Source: Melieria omissa (Eukaryota > Arthropoda > Insecta > Diptera > Ulidiidae). Taken from it: a stretch of DNA of 64,000 bases. The stretch lies in the NCBI GenBank assembly GCA_963971225.1, contig OZ020267.1, positions 47,439,993 to 47,503,992 on the forward strand, given 5' to 3'. Positions 34,229 through 45,473 of this stretch are shown here, piece after piece. A program made the translations under genes and the position numbers. How positions within the stretch are numbered: position 1 is the stretch's first letter; the number at the start of each line of letters is the position of its first letter. The notes under the pieces are model-generated. The model saw only the letters and a list, made by a program, of their open reading frames with translations. It had not been told where the DNA came from and did not search any database.

Positions 34229-34760
34229 CCCTTTCGTACTTCTTTTTTGTTTTTAACTTTAAAAGTCATTCTTTTCCATTTTATTACTGTTTAAGCCTAC
34301 ATAATGAATAATCAAAAGTCATTTTTTTTAAATATTGTTCGAAAAAGTGGTTTTTGGGCATCATGAAATATGGCATAGTAAAAAATAAAAAAAATCGTAC
34401 AGCCTTAGTGAACTATATTTGGGATCTAACTTTTTTTACACTTACTAAAGCAATAAATACCTACTAGATTACTTACATAAACCTATAAAATAAATTTATT
34501 TTTGTAATAGAATAAATAAAAGTACGAAGTGACCTCTTTTTGTAAAATACGCAGCTCGATAGGACTGCGCACTTACTGAACCCACTTTCTGAACCCTTAC
34601 AAGTTACTTGGTACACTAATCAAAATATTTTTTTCATGATTTGGTATAAAAATCTTCAGAGAAAAATACAAAAATTGAAAAATATAGTATCCACAAGTTT
34701 TTGACCCAAAACAGGCACTGAAAAGAGACTATGCCATATGCCATAGAATAACCGAAAGGG
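34229..34760. mobile_element. TTAA-flanked MITE, 532 bp
   Basis: Termini CCCTTTCGTACTTC and ACCGAAAGGG, flanked by TTAA at 34225-34228 and 34761-34764. The terminal eight bases match the 234-bp element at 2932-3165. Non-coding and AT-rich. Confidence 0.75.
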
Positions 34761-35451
34761 TTAATTGAGTCAATGAAAGTAATCACGGAGTTGCGGAATT
34801 CACTGGAAATCGTACAGGAAACGAAGGGTGGTGTATTGCTGAAAAGTTTAAAATTGTCCTTGAAAAAAATAGCTATTTTAAGGATCTAGAAGAACTTTGC
34901 TTTCTTTGTAGAAAACTTGGAGCATACATTTCATTTTAAGTTTTGTTGTTATTTGAGTAAAGGCTTAGTTTTATGGACATAAAATAAACAAATGAATTCT
35001 ATGTAAAGTACAAGTTTTTTTGAAAACTTTTGAGCATCTCAAATTTCACTAAATTCCTGGAATTTAAGTTTTATTAAATACTATCAGCTACGCCCGGCTT
35101 TGCACGGATGAATTTCATACTTGCATACAATTTAAAGAATTTGTATTCCCCATTATATATTAAACTAGCAGGGCCCCGTGGCTTCACTCGCAAGTTTGAA
35201 GTCAATAGGCTCAATAAATAAAGTTTCTCGTAATCCTTCGTTGACCCAGTCACATTCTTATGAAAAAATAACTGTTTAATTATATCTATATACTTATTTA
35301 AAGGACTTTCACCGTATTTTAAGTAAATTTACCTCTTAATTTATGTTTCCCTATACAAACCCTTAACCCATCGTTGACCCCGTCAGATCTCGATTTTTGA
35401 CAAAATAAAAAATAGATACGTATCGCTTTGTTTATCATTTGGAGCCCTTAA

Positions 35452-36172
35452 GGTGAGGTTCTTTCAAATTTTTTTTAAAAAATAGTTTTTTTTCACATAA
35501 AATGAAAGCTGTATGTCCGCAGAATATGTGTACGAAAGGATTTTTCGATACGATCGCCTTGTCCACACACAAGTTTGTTTCTTCTACAGTGTTTTCCCCA
35601 GTTTTTGCCCGGAGCTGCTATCTTTCAACACGTTTTTCTCGAAACCACGTTTTCCATCTGAATTTCAAGGATATCTCTTGATCTATTGTTCTAATTTCCT
35701 TAATCTAAAGCATGGTTGAAAGGTGATCATTTTCTGTATGGCTTATACCTAAAACGAGCATAAGTTACCATTAAATTGTTATTTATAATTAAGGTTTAAG
35801 AACAAAAAAAGTGGCAAAAAAAAAAGCGAGCGTTCACATTTCAGTCAATTTTTGGTCAAAAATCATTATAGTTAGGTATAAGCCATAGAAAATTTCATCT
35901 ACTTTCATTTAAAAAAAACATTTTTCATTTCAGATTACTACAAGAGGCTGTAGGCTTGAAATTCGGAGACGAGATTTTTCAGGCAGTGATCGACGAAAGC
36001 CGCCATTGTTCAGCCGCCATTTTGAATTTTGTTACAAAAAATATACCATATTATTGTATAATAAAATACCCATTCAACCGTCAAAACCGGATGTTTCTAT
36101 GTTTTTTTCATCATGCCACAAATCATTTCCAAACTTAGGCCTTTTTTTGGCCAAATTAGAAAGAACCTCCCC
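35452..36172 (-). mobile_element. TTAA-flanked MITE, ~721 bp, GGGG-end family
   Basis: Ends GGTGAGGTTCTTTC and GAAAGAACCTCCCC, with TTAA at 35448-35451 and 36173-36176. It carries the family's internal block in reverse (CAACACGTTTTTCTCGAAAC at about 35627), 518 bases from its right end. No coding sequence is seen; the ORFs 35513-35719 and 35956-36138 lie inside it and are chance. Confidence 0.82.
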
Positions 36173-36491
36173 TTAACCAAGTTTGAGGTCTAAAACCCCA
36201 TTAAATAACGTTTCTCCGTAAAAACTTTTAACCCTTGATTTAGCCTGTTAGATTTGGATTTTCTAAAAGTGAAAACCACGTATCGAATTGTTTCTCAATT
36301 AGATTACTTTCACCACGTATGAAGTCAATGGGCCCATTAATTCAGGATTTTCCACAGTTTCTTTATACTAACCCTTAACCCTTTAACCCTTAGTTGACCC
36401 TATTTTCAAAAAACCTCACATTTGAAGTACTTTCACCAAGTTTGAGCTCAAACGGGCAAACAAAATTTTGTTGCTCCATACGAATTTTGCC

Positions 36492-36785
36492 GGCGTCGAT
36501 AGTTCAGCGGGTAACGCGCTGGCATAAGTGCGCTCTTGGCAGGCAATGGCAAAACTTCCAAGGGTGAAAGAAAAACTGCCTATCGCCGTTCGGATTCGGC
36601 GTCAAACTGTAGGTCTCCTCCCTCCCTTTCCCCAACCGTTTGAAATGTGTGTTGTATCACCAGTTGGAAAAAACAGTGTTGCATACACGTTTCAAACGGG
36701 TGGAATTTGTGGTATCACAACGGGCCCATATAGGCCTAAGTGTGTCTCATACAGAGGCGGCCACTAAACCAACCAACCAACCATA
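36492..36785 (+). repeat. SINE family B copy, longest
   Basis: Begins GCCGGCGTCGATAGTTCAGC, which resembles a Pol III A box (TAGTTCAGCGGGTAAC), but a recognisable B box is missing. The body TTGGCAGGCAATGGCAAAAC leads to the core ATCGCCGTTCGGATTCGGCG and AAACTGTAGGTC. The tail is TTGTGGTATCACAACGGGCC, AGTGTGTCTCATACAGAGG and CCACTAAACCAACCAACC. The tail is homologous to the LOA 3' end at 19975-20400. Inserted in the tandem-unit repeat. Confidence 0.85.
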
Positions 36786-37110
36786 AAAATTTTAGTCCTT
36801 TGTTTACTTCGTCAAATGTCGATTTTCAAAAAAGAAAAAAAATATGTGTTTAATTATTTTTGATTTCAAATGTTTTCACCAATTTTTAAGTCAATTGACT
36901 TATCGGTTCATGTTTTTTTCGTAGTCTTTCCGTGTACGAATCTTAACCCGTAGTTCACCCCGCTAAATTTTAATTTTCGAAAATTTCAAAAATACCTGTC
37001 GAATTATTTTTGATTTGGATTATTTTCACCAACATTATTATCATTTCATACAACACCTTAACCAATGTTTTGCGCTTTTAGACCCCGAATTTCAAAACAT
37101 CCCTTCTTAA

Positions 37111-37836
37111 GGGGCACAACTAGTTTGACCGCCTGAAAAAGGAGATTTTTGTGAATTTTGAATTTTGTGAAGTATTGCATCGAATGATTTAACATTTTGC
37201 AGATATATTTATGCATAAATAATGAATACAAAGTAATTTTTTCAAATGAAAATATTCGATTTTCAGCAAGTTATCCACCATCTCCTGAGTCTTCAAAAAA
37301 AAAAACGTTCTCCCACTGCTGCAGTGATTGTAGCTTTCGCAGTGCCTGAAATCAAAAAAACCAAAAATTTTACTAAACTAGGTTATATTTCCTATACAAT
37401 GACCCTCGGTTGTAAAAATAAAATAAAATGCAACAAAATAGCGGATGTTTGAAAAAAAAAATTAAAATTTTGCTGAAAAATCTGATGGTTTCTGGCCTGG
37501 CATAATTATACTTTTCATCCTCCATTAAACTGGAGGGTCATTGTATAGAAAAACAAATACACAATAAGCTAAAAGAAGACCCAAGTCGATCGGATGATTT
37601 TTTATCAAGTTACAGCTGCAGCAAATTTGAAAAATGTAGTTTTGAGAAAAACGCGTTTAAAGTTTTAAAACCGTGTTACCGCGTAGTAAACGAGACGGAT
37701 TTAAGGCTCTGTATCTCAGAGACTTTTACGAATTCGACAAAATCCGTTCGTATACTTTTTCTATGATAGTTATACTATAAAAATATGAAATAAAACAAAA
37801 CACGAAATTTTCAAAATTTCAAACTAGTTGTGCCCC
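37111..37836 (+). mobile_element. TTAA-flanked MITE, 726 bp, GGGG-end family
   Basis: Perfect 18-bp terminal inverted repeats GGGGCACAACTAGTTTGA, with TTAA at 37107-37110 and 37837-37840. The internal block TTTTGAGAAAAACGCGTTTA then AAGTTTT lies at about 37640-37667. Long enough to be a deletion derivative, but with no transposase sequence. Confidence 0.87.
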
Positions 37837-37933
37837 TTAATGAAGGTTCATTTTCAAGATGTATCTACAGATCAAATTTCATGATTGCAGCTCCAGCAGC
37901 AATGGCTGAAAGCTTAAAAAATGTGGTGTGCAT

Positions 37934-39072
37934 TAGGCATCGCAATCCCGGGATCCCGGGATCCCGGACTTTTTCCAGTCCCGAAAATCCCGGGATTCAA
38001 ATTCTTTTATCCCGGGATTTTCGGGATTGCAAAAGATGCTTCAAAGTTCAAATGAAATAAATTTTAAGGCACAAAAACCCAATTCCTTATTTGAGGGAGA
38101 AGGGAGGGGATAGAGTGCGTCTTTTGCAAAAGGCTTATGATTATTTACTAAGCATTCAACCAACAAGTGTTGAATCTGAAGGATGTTTCTCTTCAGCAGG
38201 GTTCATTTGAAATAAATTTCGCTCTAGATAAGAGAAAAAAACACTTAATGCCTTTGTATTTTTAAGATCTCAGTTTTTAGTTAATCAAAACGCTTAACTT
38301 TTTATCGAAATAATCGAAGTAAAACTAAAAGCACAAACAAATTAACTATTTTATTTTTTTTATCAAATATGCATATATATGCACTTTGTGATACATCGGT
38401 TGCAAAGTAATAAGTTATGTTTAAGTGTCATTTTTGGATAAAACAAAATGCTATGAAACTGAAGTTAAATGTCAAATGAAAAACTTTTAATTTAACTCTT
38501 CAATTCCCAGTGTCACCTGTAGGTGACAGATGCTTAATATTTATTACCACATAGGTTTTTATTTTAAAATTCTAACACTTGTATAGCAAAGTCAATTAGT
38601 AGTACTTGTTTATTTAATTTTCCTACCAACACTAGCGATACGTCATTTGTAAAATTTATTCAGTTGTTTCACGCGTAATTAAAGCAGTGCGAGTTTGTGT
38701 GGTTTCTTTCAATATAAAAATTAGGGTAGTTTAAACATTTTTATGTATTTTTTTGTCTTATCCAAACGTATCTAAGCTCTTTTATTTAAAAAGAAAATTT
38801 TCTTTTTCACTATTTTGGACATGGGAATTGAAGGGTTAAACAAAATGTGATTAAATTCAAGATAAAAAATCTTGAAACTACCCAAATGTGATTAAAATGT
38901 GTCCATTTTTATGATAAATATATTATAAACAAGTATTTATGCAATTCGGGAAAATTGTTTTATTAAAAAATTTGTTATATGAATCCCGGGATTAAATCCC
39001 GGGATCCCGGGATTTGACTTTTCAATCCCGAAAATCCCGGGATCGCAAAATGGCCAAAAATTGCGATCCCTA
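37934..39072 (+). mobile_element. hAT element, internally deleted, copy 1, with 8-bp duplication
   Basis: 1139 bp including a nested MITE. Terminal repeats are TAGGCATCGCAAT (left) and TAGGGATCGCAAT (reverse of right), with a perfect 8-bp duplication GTGTGCAT at 37926-37933 and 39073-39080. Both subterminal zones carry multiple palindromic ATCCCGGGAT words. The only coding remnant (about 38105-38300) is the hAT C-terminal dimerisation region: KAYDYLLSIQPTSVESEGCF, SSAG and LNAFVFLRSQFLVNQ, with the diagnostic SxxSEGCFSSAG. Two stops. The same family occurs in the opposite orientation at 41526-43196. Confidence 0.9.
38496..38835. mobile_element. TTAA-flanked MITE, 340 bp, nested in hAT copy 1
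   Basis: Ends CTCTTCAATTCCCA and TGGGAATTGAAGGG, with TTAA at 38492-38495 and 38836-38839. A perfect GTCACCTGTAGGTGAC palindrome lies just inside the left end. hAT copy 2 lacks this element and keeps a single TTAA at the matching point (ATTTTGTTTAACTT, about 42636), which proves the insertion. A longer relative lies at 44396-45354. Confidence 0.9.
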
Positions 39073-39149
39073 GTGTGCATATTTTTGCATATATTTTGCA
39101 TATTTCAGACATATTTTTTGTACATATATATCGGTTAATAATTTATTTA

Positions 39150-39472
39150 TAATTAATAATAATAATTGACTGGCACGACAGCCCGTTACCGCGACTAAGG
39201 CCCGACTACCCGCAACCATTCGTGTTGTGCGTGTTAACTTTTTACAAGGTTGGAAGGGACCTACAGTTTTATGCCGACTCCGAACGGCGAGTTGGGAGCT
39301 TTTTCATAGGCAATTTTACTCTCAGAGGTTTGCTATTTCCTGCTGAGAGGAAAGAAAAATTGTTGTTTTTATTTTTTCGGTGTTAGCAGCAACGGATTCT
39401 TGAACCTGGGTTCGAGCGTCGCATTTGACTCGCGGCCCAACGCACTAGCCAGCTGAACTACGGCGGCTGCGG
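39150..39472 (-). repeat. SINE family A copy, antisense
   Basis: The - strand begins GCAGCCGCCGTAGTTCAGCT (A box) and has GGTTCAAGAAT (B box-like), CTCTCAGCAGGAAATAGCAA, the core ACTCGCCGTTCGGAGTCGGC, ATAAAACTGTAGGTCCC and GGGCTGTCGTGCCAGTCAA, then an (ATT)n tail at 39150-39167. It matches 8151-8490 and 61972-62301 along its whole length. Confidence 0.86.
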
Positions 39473-39479
39473 TATAAAT

Positions 39480-41252
39480 CCGTTATCTAGTAATACAAAA
39501 TGCGAGTTGAAAAATAAAATATATAAAGGGCGCACCTTGGAGGGCTCCTAGGACTAGTAGCAAACTGATTTAAAAAAGTTGCTGAAGGGTTAATTATGTT
39601 TGGGAGAAATGATAGACAGAGGACACAAATGGCGGTTGATCTTCATTTGACTTGTCTGGGCAATTGAATCCCATTTTATAAAAAAATTTGTATTGGATAC
39701 AACCCACGAAGTACACAGAATATAATATTGTCCTGAACAAATATTTGGTTGTATGTATTAACTGTAACTTCTGTTCAGCTATGTGATATGTGGTTTGTCT
39801 ATTTTGACCGTTATTTTTTAACAATGAACAACGGTTGGTGCGTAACTATTTGAATTTTTCTTTCCGTAGAACGTCATTAAAGAGTGCCTATAAATACGAA
39901 TGCAATAAACATCAGATTTACGTGCTATGCGACCTACATTTTTAGCTTTCGCATCTGACAATGTGGACCGGAAACTCAAAATTATTATACGCCTTATTAA
40001 GCAGAAATTTTAGTTAACCAATCGTAGTGTGAATTGCATTTAAGCACGTTGTTTTAGAGCAATGAAAATAAAGGGCGTTACTTCGATACTAACTAACATT
40101 TCTGATTCGCTGACAGCTACTTGGTTAACGCCCCAATGCACGCATCTCGCTGCACGTATATTGGTCCCATTCACTCTTATAGCAATGTAAGTACGTTTGT
40201 TCAACAAAGCAATGTTTCCATATTCATACCATTGATGCTAACCCATGATAATTTCAATTATTTATTCAATGTGCATACATGATTTTCGTTTCTCTATAAT
40301 TATGTATGTATGTACATATGCACTTCACTAACTTTAGTGTTGTTTATTAGTGAGAGGAAATACTTTAATATTAAAAAATTTGGTTTTTAATATTTTTAAT
40401 TTTTAATTTGTAATCTATGATAATATTACGTATTTACATGCATGGGTGCTCAAGGACTTAGCTAACTCTGGCTGTCTTGAGATATCATGCAATAATAATA
40501 TTATTTATAACATTATAAATTTTATTATAGCATTGATTTTAAAATGTTTATTTTATTTAGAGATTTGTGTGTCAACGAGGGAGTTTTTTTATTGCATTCA
40601 ATTTTAACTAGTTAACAAATAAATCTAAAATAACAAGCAATTCGCATATAACAATTAATTTACAATTTAATTTGTTGTACAAAATACTTATAAAATATAA
40701 GTGAGTTTGTTATTAAAACAAAAATGATTTTAATTGATATAAGCACTTTGCATATAAAAATTCAATTAAGCTATTCTCTACAAAATATTAATAGAATAAA
40801 TATGAGTTTTTGTTTAATGAGTTCTGAGGTTTCGTGGGTTTCATCCTACTAGCTGCATTGTGTGCATGTTTTCCTAGTCTTTCTTTATGGGACTAAGCAA
40901 CCTTATTTATTGTTTCGGCGACGGAATGAATATGAAGACTCTCTCAAGGTTCGAACTTCGAATATACTAAAGTTCATTAGCAGCACACCTCAGCACTTTG
41001 TCTTAAAAATTGTATACATATTGCATTAATGTTGGTTGGGAGTGGTTGGTTGAGAACAACTTCACAGTTGACCTCCATAAGCCCATATAAGTTTTTGAAC
41101 TTGTTTGTACAATAATATTGTATTTAGCATATCTAAAGCTGGTTGTTGCGCATAAAGCAATGCATGTGGCAACATTTTATTTAAAATTCCTCCCTTTTTT
41201 TCTTATACGTTCGTTACATCTAAGCTTGGTATCTGGTGTTACATTTACATAC
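39480..41252. other. Unassigned AT-rich sequence
   Basis: About 1.8 kb with no gene, LTR or inverted repeats recognised. It includes very AT-rich stretches at 40330-40830. Confidence 0.35.
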
Positions 41253-41525
41253 TTAGGGCCGTTTTCTCAACTTACCTTTAACTTTAAAGTTCACTTTATC
41301 GAGCCAATAAACGCATTTTCGTTTTCTCAACCGCTTGTTAAGCTATCCTCCCGATAAAACTAACCGGTCAGATTGAGTGCCTGTTAACCCTTCTATCAAT
41401 ACGAAGGTACCTTTTGCATTTTTGAAGTAAAAATAGCCTACTTTCGGCCAAGGAACGCTATGCTGATATTTTTAGTATCTTCCTAAATATCAATTGACTA
41501 CCTATTAGATAACTTATATAGAGAG

Positions 41526-43196
41526 TAGGGATCGCAATTTTTTGCCATTTTGCGATCCCGGGATTTTCGGGATTGAAAAGTCAAATCCCGGGATCCCGGG
41601 ATTTAATCCCGGGATTCAAATAACAAATTTTTTTAATAAAACAATTTTACCAAATTGCATAAATACTTGTTTATAATATATTTACCATAAAAATGGACAC
41701 AGTTTAATCACATTTGGGGTAGTTTTAAGATTTTTTATCTTGAATTTAAGGGGACAGTCCGAGAAAAAAATCGTTTTTTCCTGATTTTTTTTCTTACAGA
41801 AAGAAAGATCGGAGACATAAGAACTTTGGGATATGTTTTAGTCATACTTTCAACTTTATTCACAAAAAAAATTACATCTGGGAAATTCTAAATGACTGAG
41901 TTTTCCACGTTTTCCGGCAGCGTTTCGGCACGGTCGGAGTCCATTTGCGGGAACGATAGCAGCCGTTGTTTTCAACTTAAATCAAAAATTTTTTTTTTGT
42001 TTTCTTCGTCAGACTTATTTGTTCTATGTGAACTACGGAAATTCCAAAAATCCAAAATTTAGACGAAAAATTATGATTTCAAAAAAAAAGGGACTTTTTT
42101 TACATTTATTTGTTAATAAAAAAGGTATTAAAAATCGGAATTTTTCAAAATCCGTAGTTCGCATAGGGTAGTTTTTCATACTGAATAAAATAAATTTTAG
42201 TTTAAGAAAATCTGTTGATAACTTTTATAGTTATCTTTCCCGCAAATTGTGAAAACATGGTTTTGAGAAAACGCACTTTAAATTTCCGTGCGTGGCCGCC
42301 AGGCACCATGCGCGACCGACTGAATTTTCGTGCAACTCCTGAAATACTTCGAATTTGGAGCTAAAACTTTACATACATAATCTTAAATAGATGCCCAATC
42401 GATTAAGCAAAAAAAAAAACGATTTTTTGAGACCTCTTGAGGGGACTGTCCCCTTAATCACATTGTAAGGCGGAAAGGGAGGCAGTCGGTGTTGAGTCGT
42501 CGAAGTGGTTGGTTGTGCGCGGCACATCACCAAAATCCAGTTGTCATTTACAATCAGTTGTCAATTACATTCAAAATTGTCAGTTTAAATTTAAATCAAA
42601 TAAATAAACATAGTCATCCTTGACAACATTTTGTTTAACTTAAAAGTTTTTCATTTGACATTTAACTTCAGTTTGATAACATTTTGTTTTATCCAAAAAT
42701 GACACTTAAACATAACTTATTGATTTGGAACAGATGTATCAGAAAGTGCATATATGCATATTTGATGAAAAATAATAAAATAGTTAATTTGTTAGTACTT
42801 TTAGTCTTACTTCGATTATTTCGATAAAAAAGTTAAGCGTTTTGATTAACTAAAAACTGAGATCTTAAAAATACAAAGGCATTAAGTGTTTTGTTCTCTT
42901 ATCTAGAGCGAAATTTATTTCAAATGAACCCTGCTGAAGAGAAACATCCTTCAGATTCAACACTTGTTGGTTGAATGCTTAGTAAATTATCATAAGCCTT
43001 TTGCAAAAGACGCACTCTATCCCCTCCCTTCTCCCTCAAATAAGGAATTGGGTTTTTGTGCCTTAAAATTTATTTCATTTGAACTTTGAAGCATCTTTTG
43101 CAATCCCGAAAATCCCGGGATAAAAGAATTTGAATCCCGGGATTTTCGGGACTGGAAAAAGTCCGGGATCCCGGGATCCCGGGATTGCGATGCCTA
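41526..43196 (-). mobile_element. hAT element copy 2, inverted, with 8-bp duplication
   Basis: Same family as 37934-39072 in reverse. TAGGGATCGCAA at the left and TTGCGATGCCTA at the right, with a perfect 8-bp duplication ATAGAGAG at 41518-41525 and 43197-43204. The same CCCGGG subterminal palindromes are present, and the same hAT dimerisation remnant lies on the - strand (about 43035 down to 42840). It carries a 704-bp TTAA element and about 155 bp of extra sequence (about 42474-42628, ending in ACATT-like repeats) that copy 1 lacks. Confidence 0.9.
41750..42453 (+). mobile_element. TTAA-flanked MITE, 704 bp, GGGG-end family, nested in hAT copy 2
   Basis: Ends GGGGACAGTCC and GGACTGTCCCC, with TTAA at 41746-41749 and 42454-42457. 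hAT copy 1 has the uninterrupted site (GATTAAATTCAAG at about 38848, reverse sense), which proves the insertion and its duplication. The internal block GGTTTTGAGAAAACGCACTT then TAAATTT is at about 42259-42285. Confidence 0.92.
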
Positions 43197-44395
43197 ATAG
43201 AGAGACAACTTTTCTGTATAACTTTTAGAACCGATTTTTGAACACTACCACTTTGTTCTATACGAAGGTACCCGGGTACTTTCATACAAAATACAGTAAA
43301 ACAATACAGTTTCAACGTGACATTACTCGTTCATATTCAAATGGCCCAAATTTTTAAATTGACATCAACGTTGTATTCAAATATAAGTTACATTTAGGAC
43401 ATCCGATCGAAGCCTTCGACTTCACATGCGTGTTACTCCAAGATATTTTACCGTTTGAAAGGAGAAGTTTACTCTGAAAAACTAAGAAGGCAATTGCCAC
43501 CGTATGTAAGACTCAAGTAGTCGCAAAAATATTAAAAATATTTATTCAAAGCTTTAGACCTTACGTCCGCAATGCTGTAGCGGATAACATTTTTACTTCT
43601 GAGGTGCTGGCGGAATACCCTTTCGCAAAAAATCTCACTTTGGTATTAAAAATTACTGATCAACCCCTAGCAACAAAAACATTGGAGTTGTACCTTCCAA
43701 AGAGCAATGTAGCTGGGTAGCTCTTTCAGCCATGCACCACGGCAAAACAGAGCCAGGGGACAACCCGAAACCAAAAATCTTTCGCATTTACAATAGTACA
43801 AAGGTCACTAGACGTTATGGTTCAAATATTGGCCCATTTCATTACTAAAAGTGGTACGAAAAACTGGTAAGTGTTGGCATGCTCAATATTTGCACCTTTG
43901 CAGCATATTTGCACCTCGCAGCAAACATAAAATAGAGTGGGTATTGGTGGTTCAAACTCCCTAAATATTTGCTAGCTACAAAAATTATGGGTGACGCATT
44001 GATTTTAAATGGTATTGGGGTCAAATGTTGTATGCAGTACGCCTTCTTAAATGAAATCCTGTGTGCGCCGCTGATGCCGAAAATTCAGAATAGACAAAAC
44101 AATGGCTAAAAGACCATGAGTCATGCTATATGTGTTCCGATTAACGTAAGCAACAACGTAAAACACGAAAATGCTAAAATTACGGCACTATTAATATGTG
44201 TTTAATGTTTTTAACTTAAATTATGGATAAATAACGCTTTGCTTTAAAAGACAACAACGATTTTTTTCAATTTTTGCGCCATTATTTTTACTTTCCCCAT
44301 ACAACTTGTATGAAGGCACTCGGGTACCTTCGTATTGATAATAGGTGGAAATTTTTCGTATTGACAGAAGGGTTAAACTTTAAAGTGAACTTTAA

Positions 44396-45354
44396 CCCTT
44401 CAATTCCCATGTCCAAAATAGTGAAAAAGAAAATTTTCTGTTTATATAAAATAGCTTAGATACGTTTGGATAAGACAAAAAAATATAGGGTGTTTTTTTA
44501 GAGGTTTGTTTTTCGAATAGAGATAAAACTGACATTTTGTGGTTAAATCTGGCAACTCTAATGTCATTTATGTTCAGTTTGGTTTGCCATTTCATCATGA
44601 ACAGGTTGACAAAAGAACAACGCTTGCAAATCGTGCAAATTTATTTCGAAAATAATGGTTCAGTTCGCGAAGTTTACCGCAAGCTCCGTCCATTTTATGG
44701 TCGACATAATCGTCCATCAGAGCTAATTGGGTTAGCCATGGGTCGTTTTCGCACTACGTTTACTCTATGTGATAATACGCATCCGCAGAGACGTCGAACA
44801 GTGCGCACCGAAGAAACAATTGCCGCTGTAGAGCAAAATGTTGAAGAGGACCCGAATGAATCGATTCGCCACCGTGCACAGCAATTGGAGCTTTGTCCAA
44901 GTGGTTGAAAATTGGACCTGTAGAATTCGCTTTATTCGAGCCAGCCGCGGCGGCCACATGCCCGAAATCATATTTAAACATTAATGGCATAAAATTATCC
45001 TTCCAATAAAGCCAAATTGATGGACATTAAAACGATTTTCTTGTGTTTTATTTCAATTCGAAGTTCTATACCTCTAAAAAAAACACCCTATACATACAAA
45101 ATTTTTAAACTACCCTCATTTTTATATTAAAAGAAACCATACAAAGTCGCACTGCTTTAACTACGCGTGAAACAAATGAATAAATTTGACAAATGACGTT
45201 TCGCTAGTGTTGCTAGGAAAATTAAATAAACAAGTACTACTAATTGACTTTGCTATACAAGTGTTAGAATTAAAAAAAAAACAACCTTTGTGGTAGGAAA
45301 AAAATATTAAGCAGCTGTCACCTACAGGTGACACTGGGAATTGTGGAAGAAGAG
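44396..45354. mobile_element. TTAA MITE relative of 38496-38835, split by a Tc/mariner MITE
   Basis: Left end CCCTTCAATTCCCATGTCC after TTAA (44392-44395). The right end GTCACCTACAGGTGACACTG then GGAATTG is slightly rearranged, so the right boundary (near TTTA 45355) is approximate. Aligned in reverse to 38496-38835, it is co-linear except for the 605-bp insertion at 44486-45090. Confidence 0.8.
44486..45090 (+). mobile_element. IS630/Tc1-mariner-type deletion derivative
   Basis: Ends TAGGGTGTTTTTTTAGAGGT and ACCTCTAAAAAAAACACCCTA, with TA at 44484-44485 and 45091-45092. The empty site is preserved in the related element at 38496-38835 (AAAAAATACAT, reverse sense). The interior encodes the N-terminal part of a transposase from 44597: MNRLTKEQRLQIVQIYFENN, GSVREVYRKLRPFYGRHNRP (helix-turn-helix), then EDPNESIRHRAQQLELCPSG and a stop. 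The catalytic domain is deleted. Confidence 0.88.
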
Positions 45355-45473
45355 TTTAGTGGAAGTGGTGCCAAGTATATGCATATGTTTGTTTACAAAC
45401 AAAAAACAGCTGGCTATGAAATTATAATTTGAAATGAAATTTGAATTTGAGACGCTTTTGAAGGTACGGAGTC

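Larger units (their letters stand above)
35085..37925 (+). repeat. Long interspersed repeat with ~150-bp internal tandem units (locus 1)
   Basis: Starts near CAGCTACGCCCGGCTTTGCA. It is built from repeated modules: TTTCACCAAGTTTGA, a CATACAAACCCTTAACCC-like line, GTTGACCCCGTCAGATCTCG, then ACGTATCGAATTATTT variants (about 35240, 35375, 36235, 36395, 36800 and 36950). A second locus lies at 61555-62480, and both end with AAGATGTAyCTACAG then CAAATTTCAT. Two TTAA MITEs and one SINE B have inserted into this copy. The transposon class is not recognised. Confidence 0.55.
41388..44372. mobile_element. TTAA-flanked element, ~3 kb, split by a hAT insertion
   Basis: Ends CCCTTCTATCAATACGAA and TTCGTATTGACAGAAGGG (one mismatch in 18), flanked by TTAA at 41384-41387 and 44373-44376. 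Just inside both ends are GAAGGTACC and GGTACCTTC words. Minus the hAT copy it is about 1.3 kb. The non-hAT portion (43205-44370) has no recognisable domain. Confidence 0.75.

Noticed and set aside
37240..37460. 68-aa ORF at 37246-37452
   Set aside because: It lies inside a TTAA MITE, has low-complexity sequence and no family similarity.
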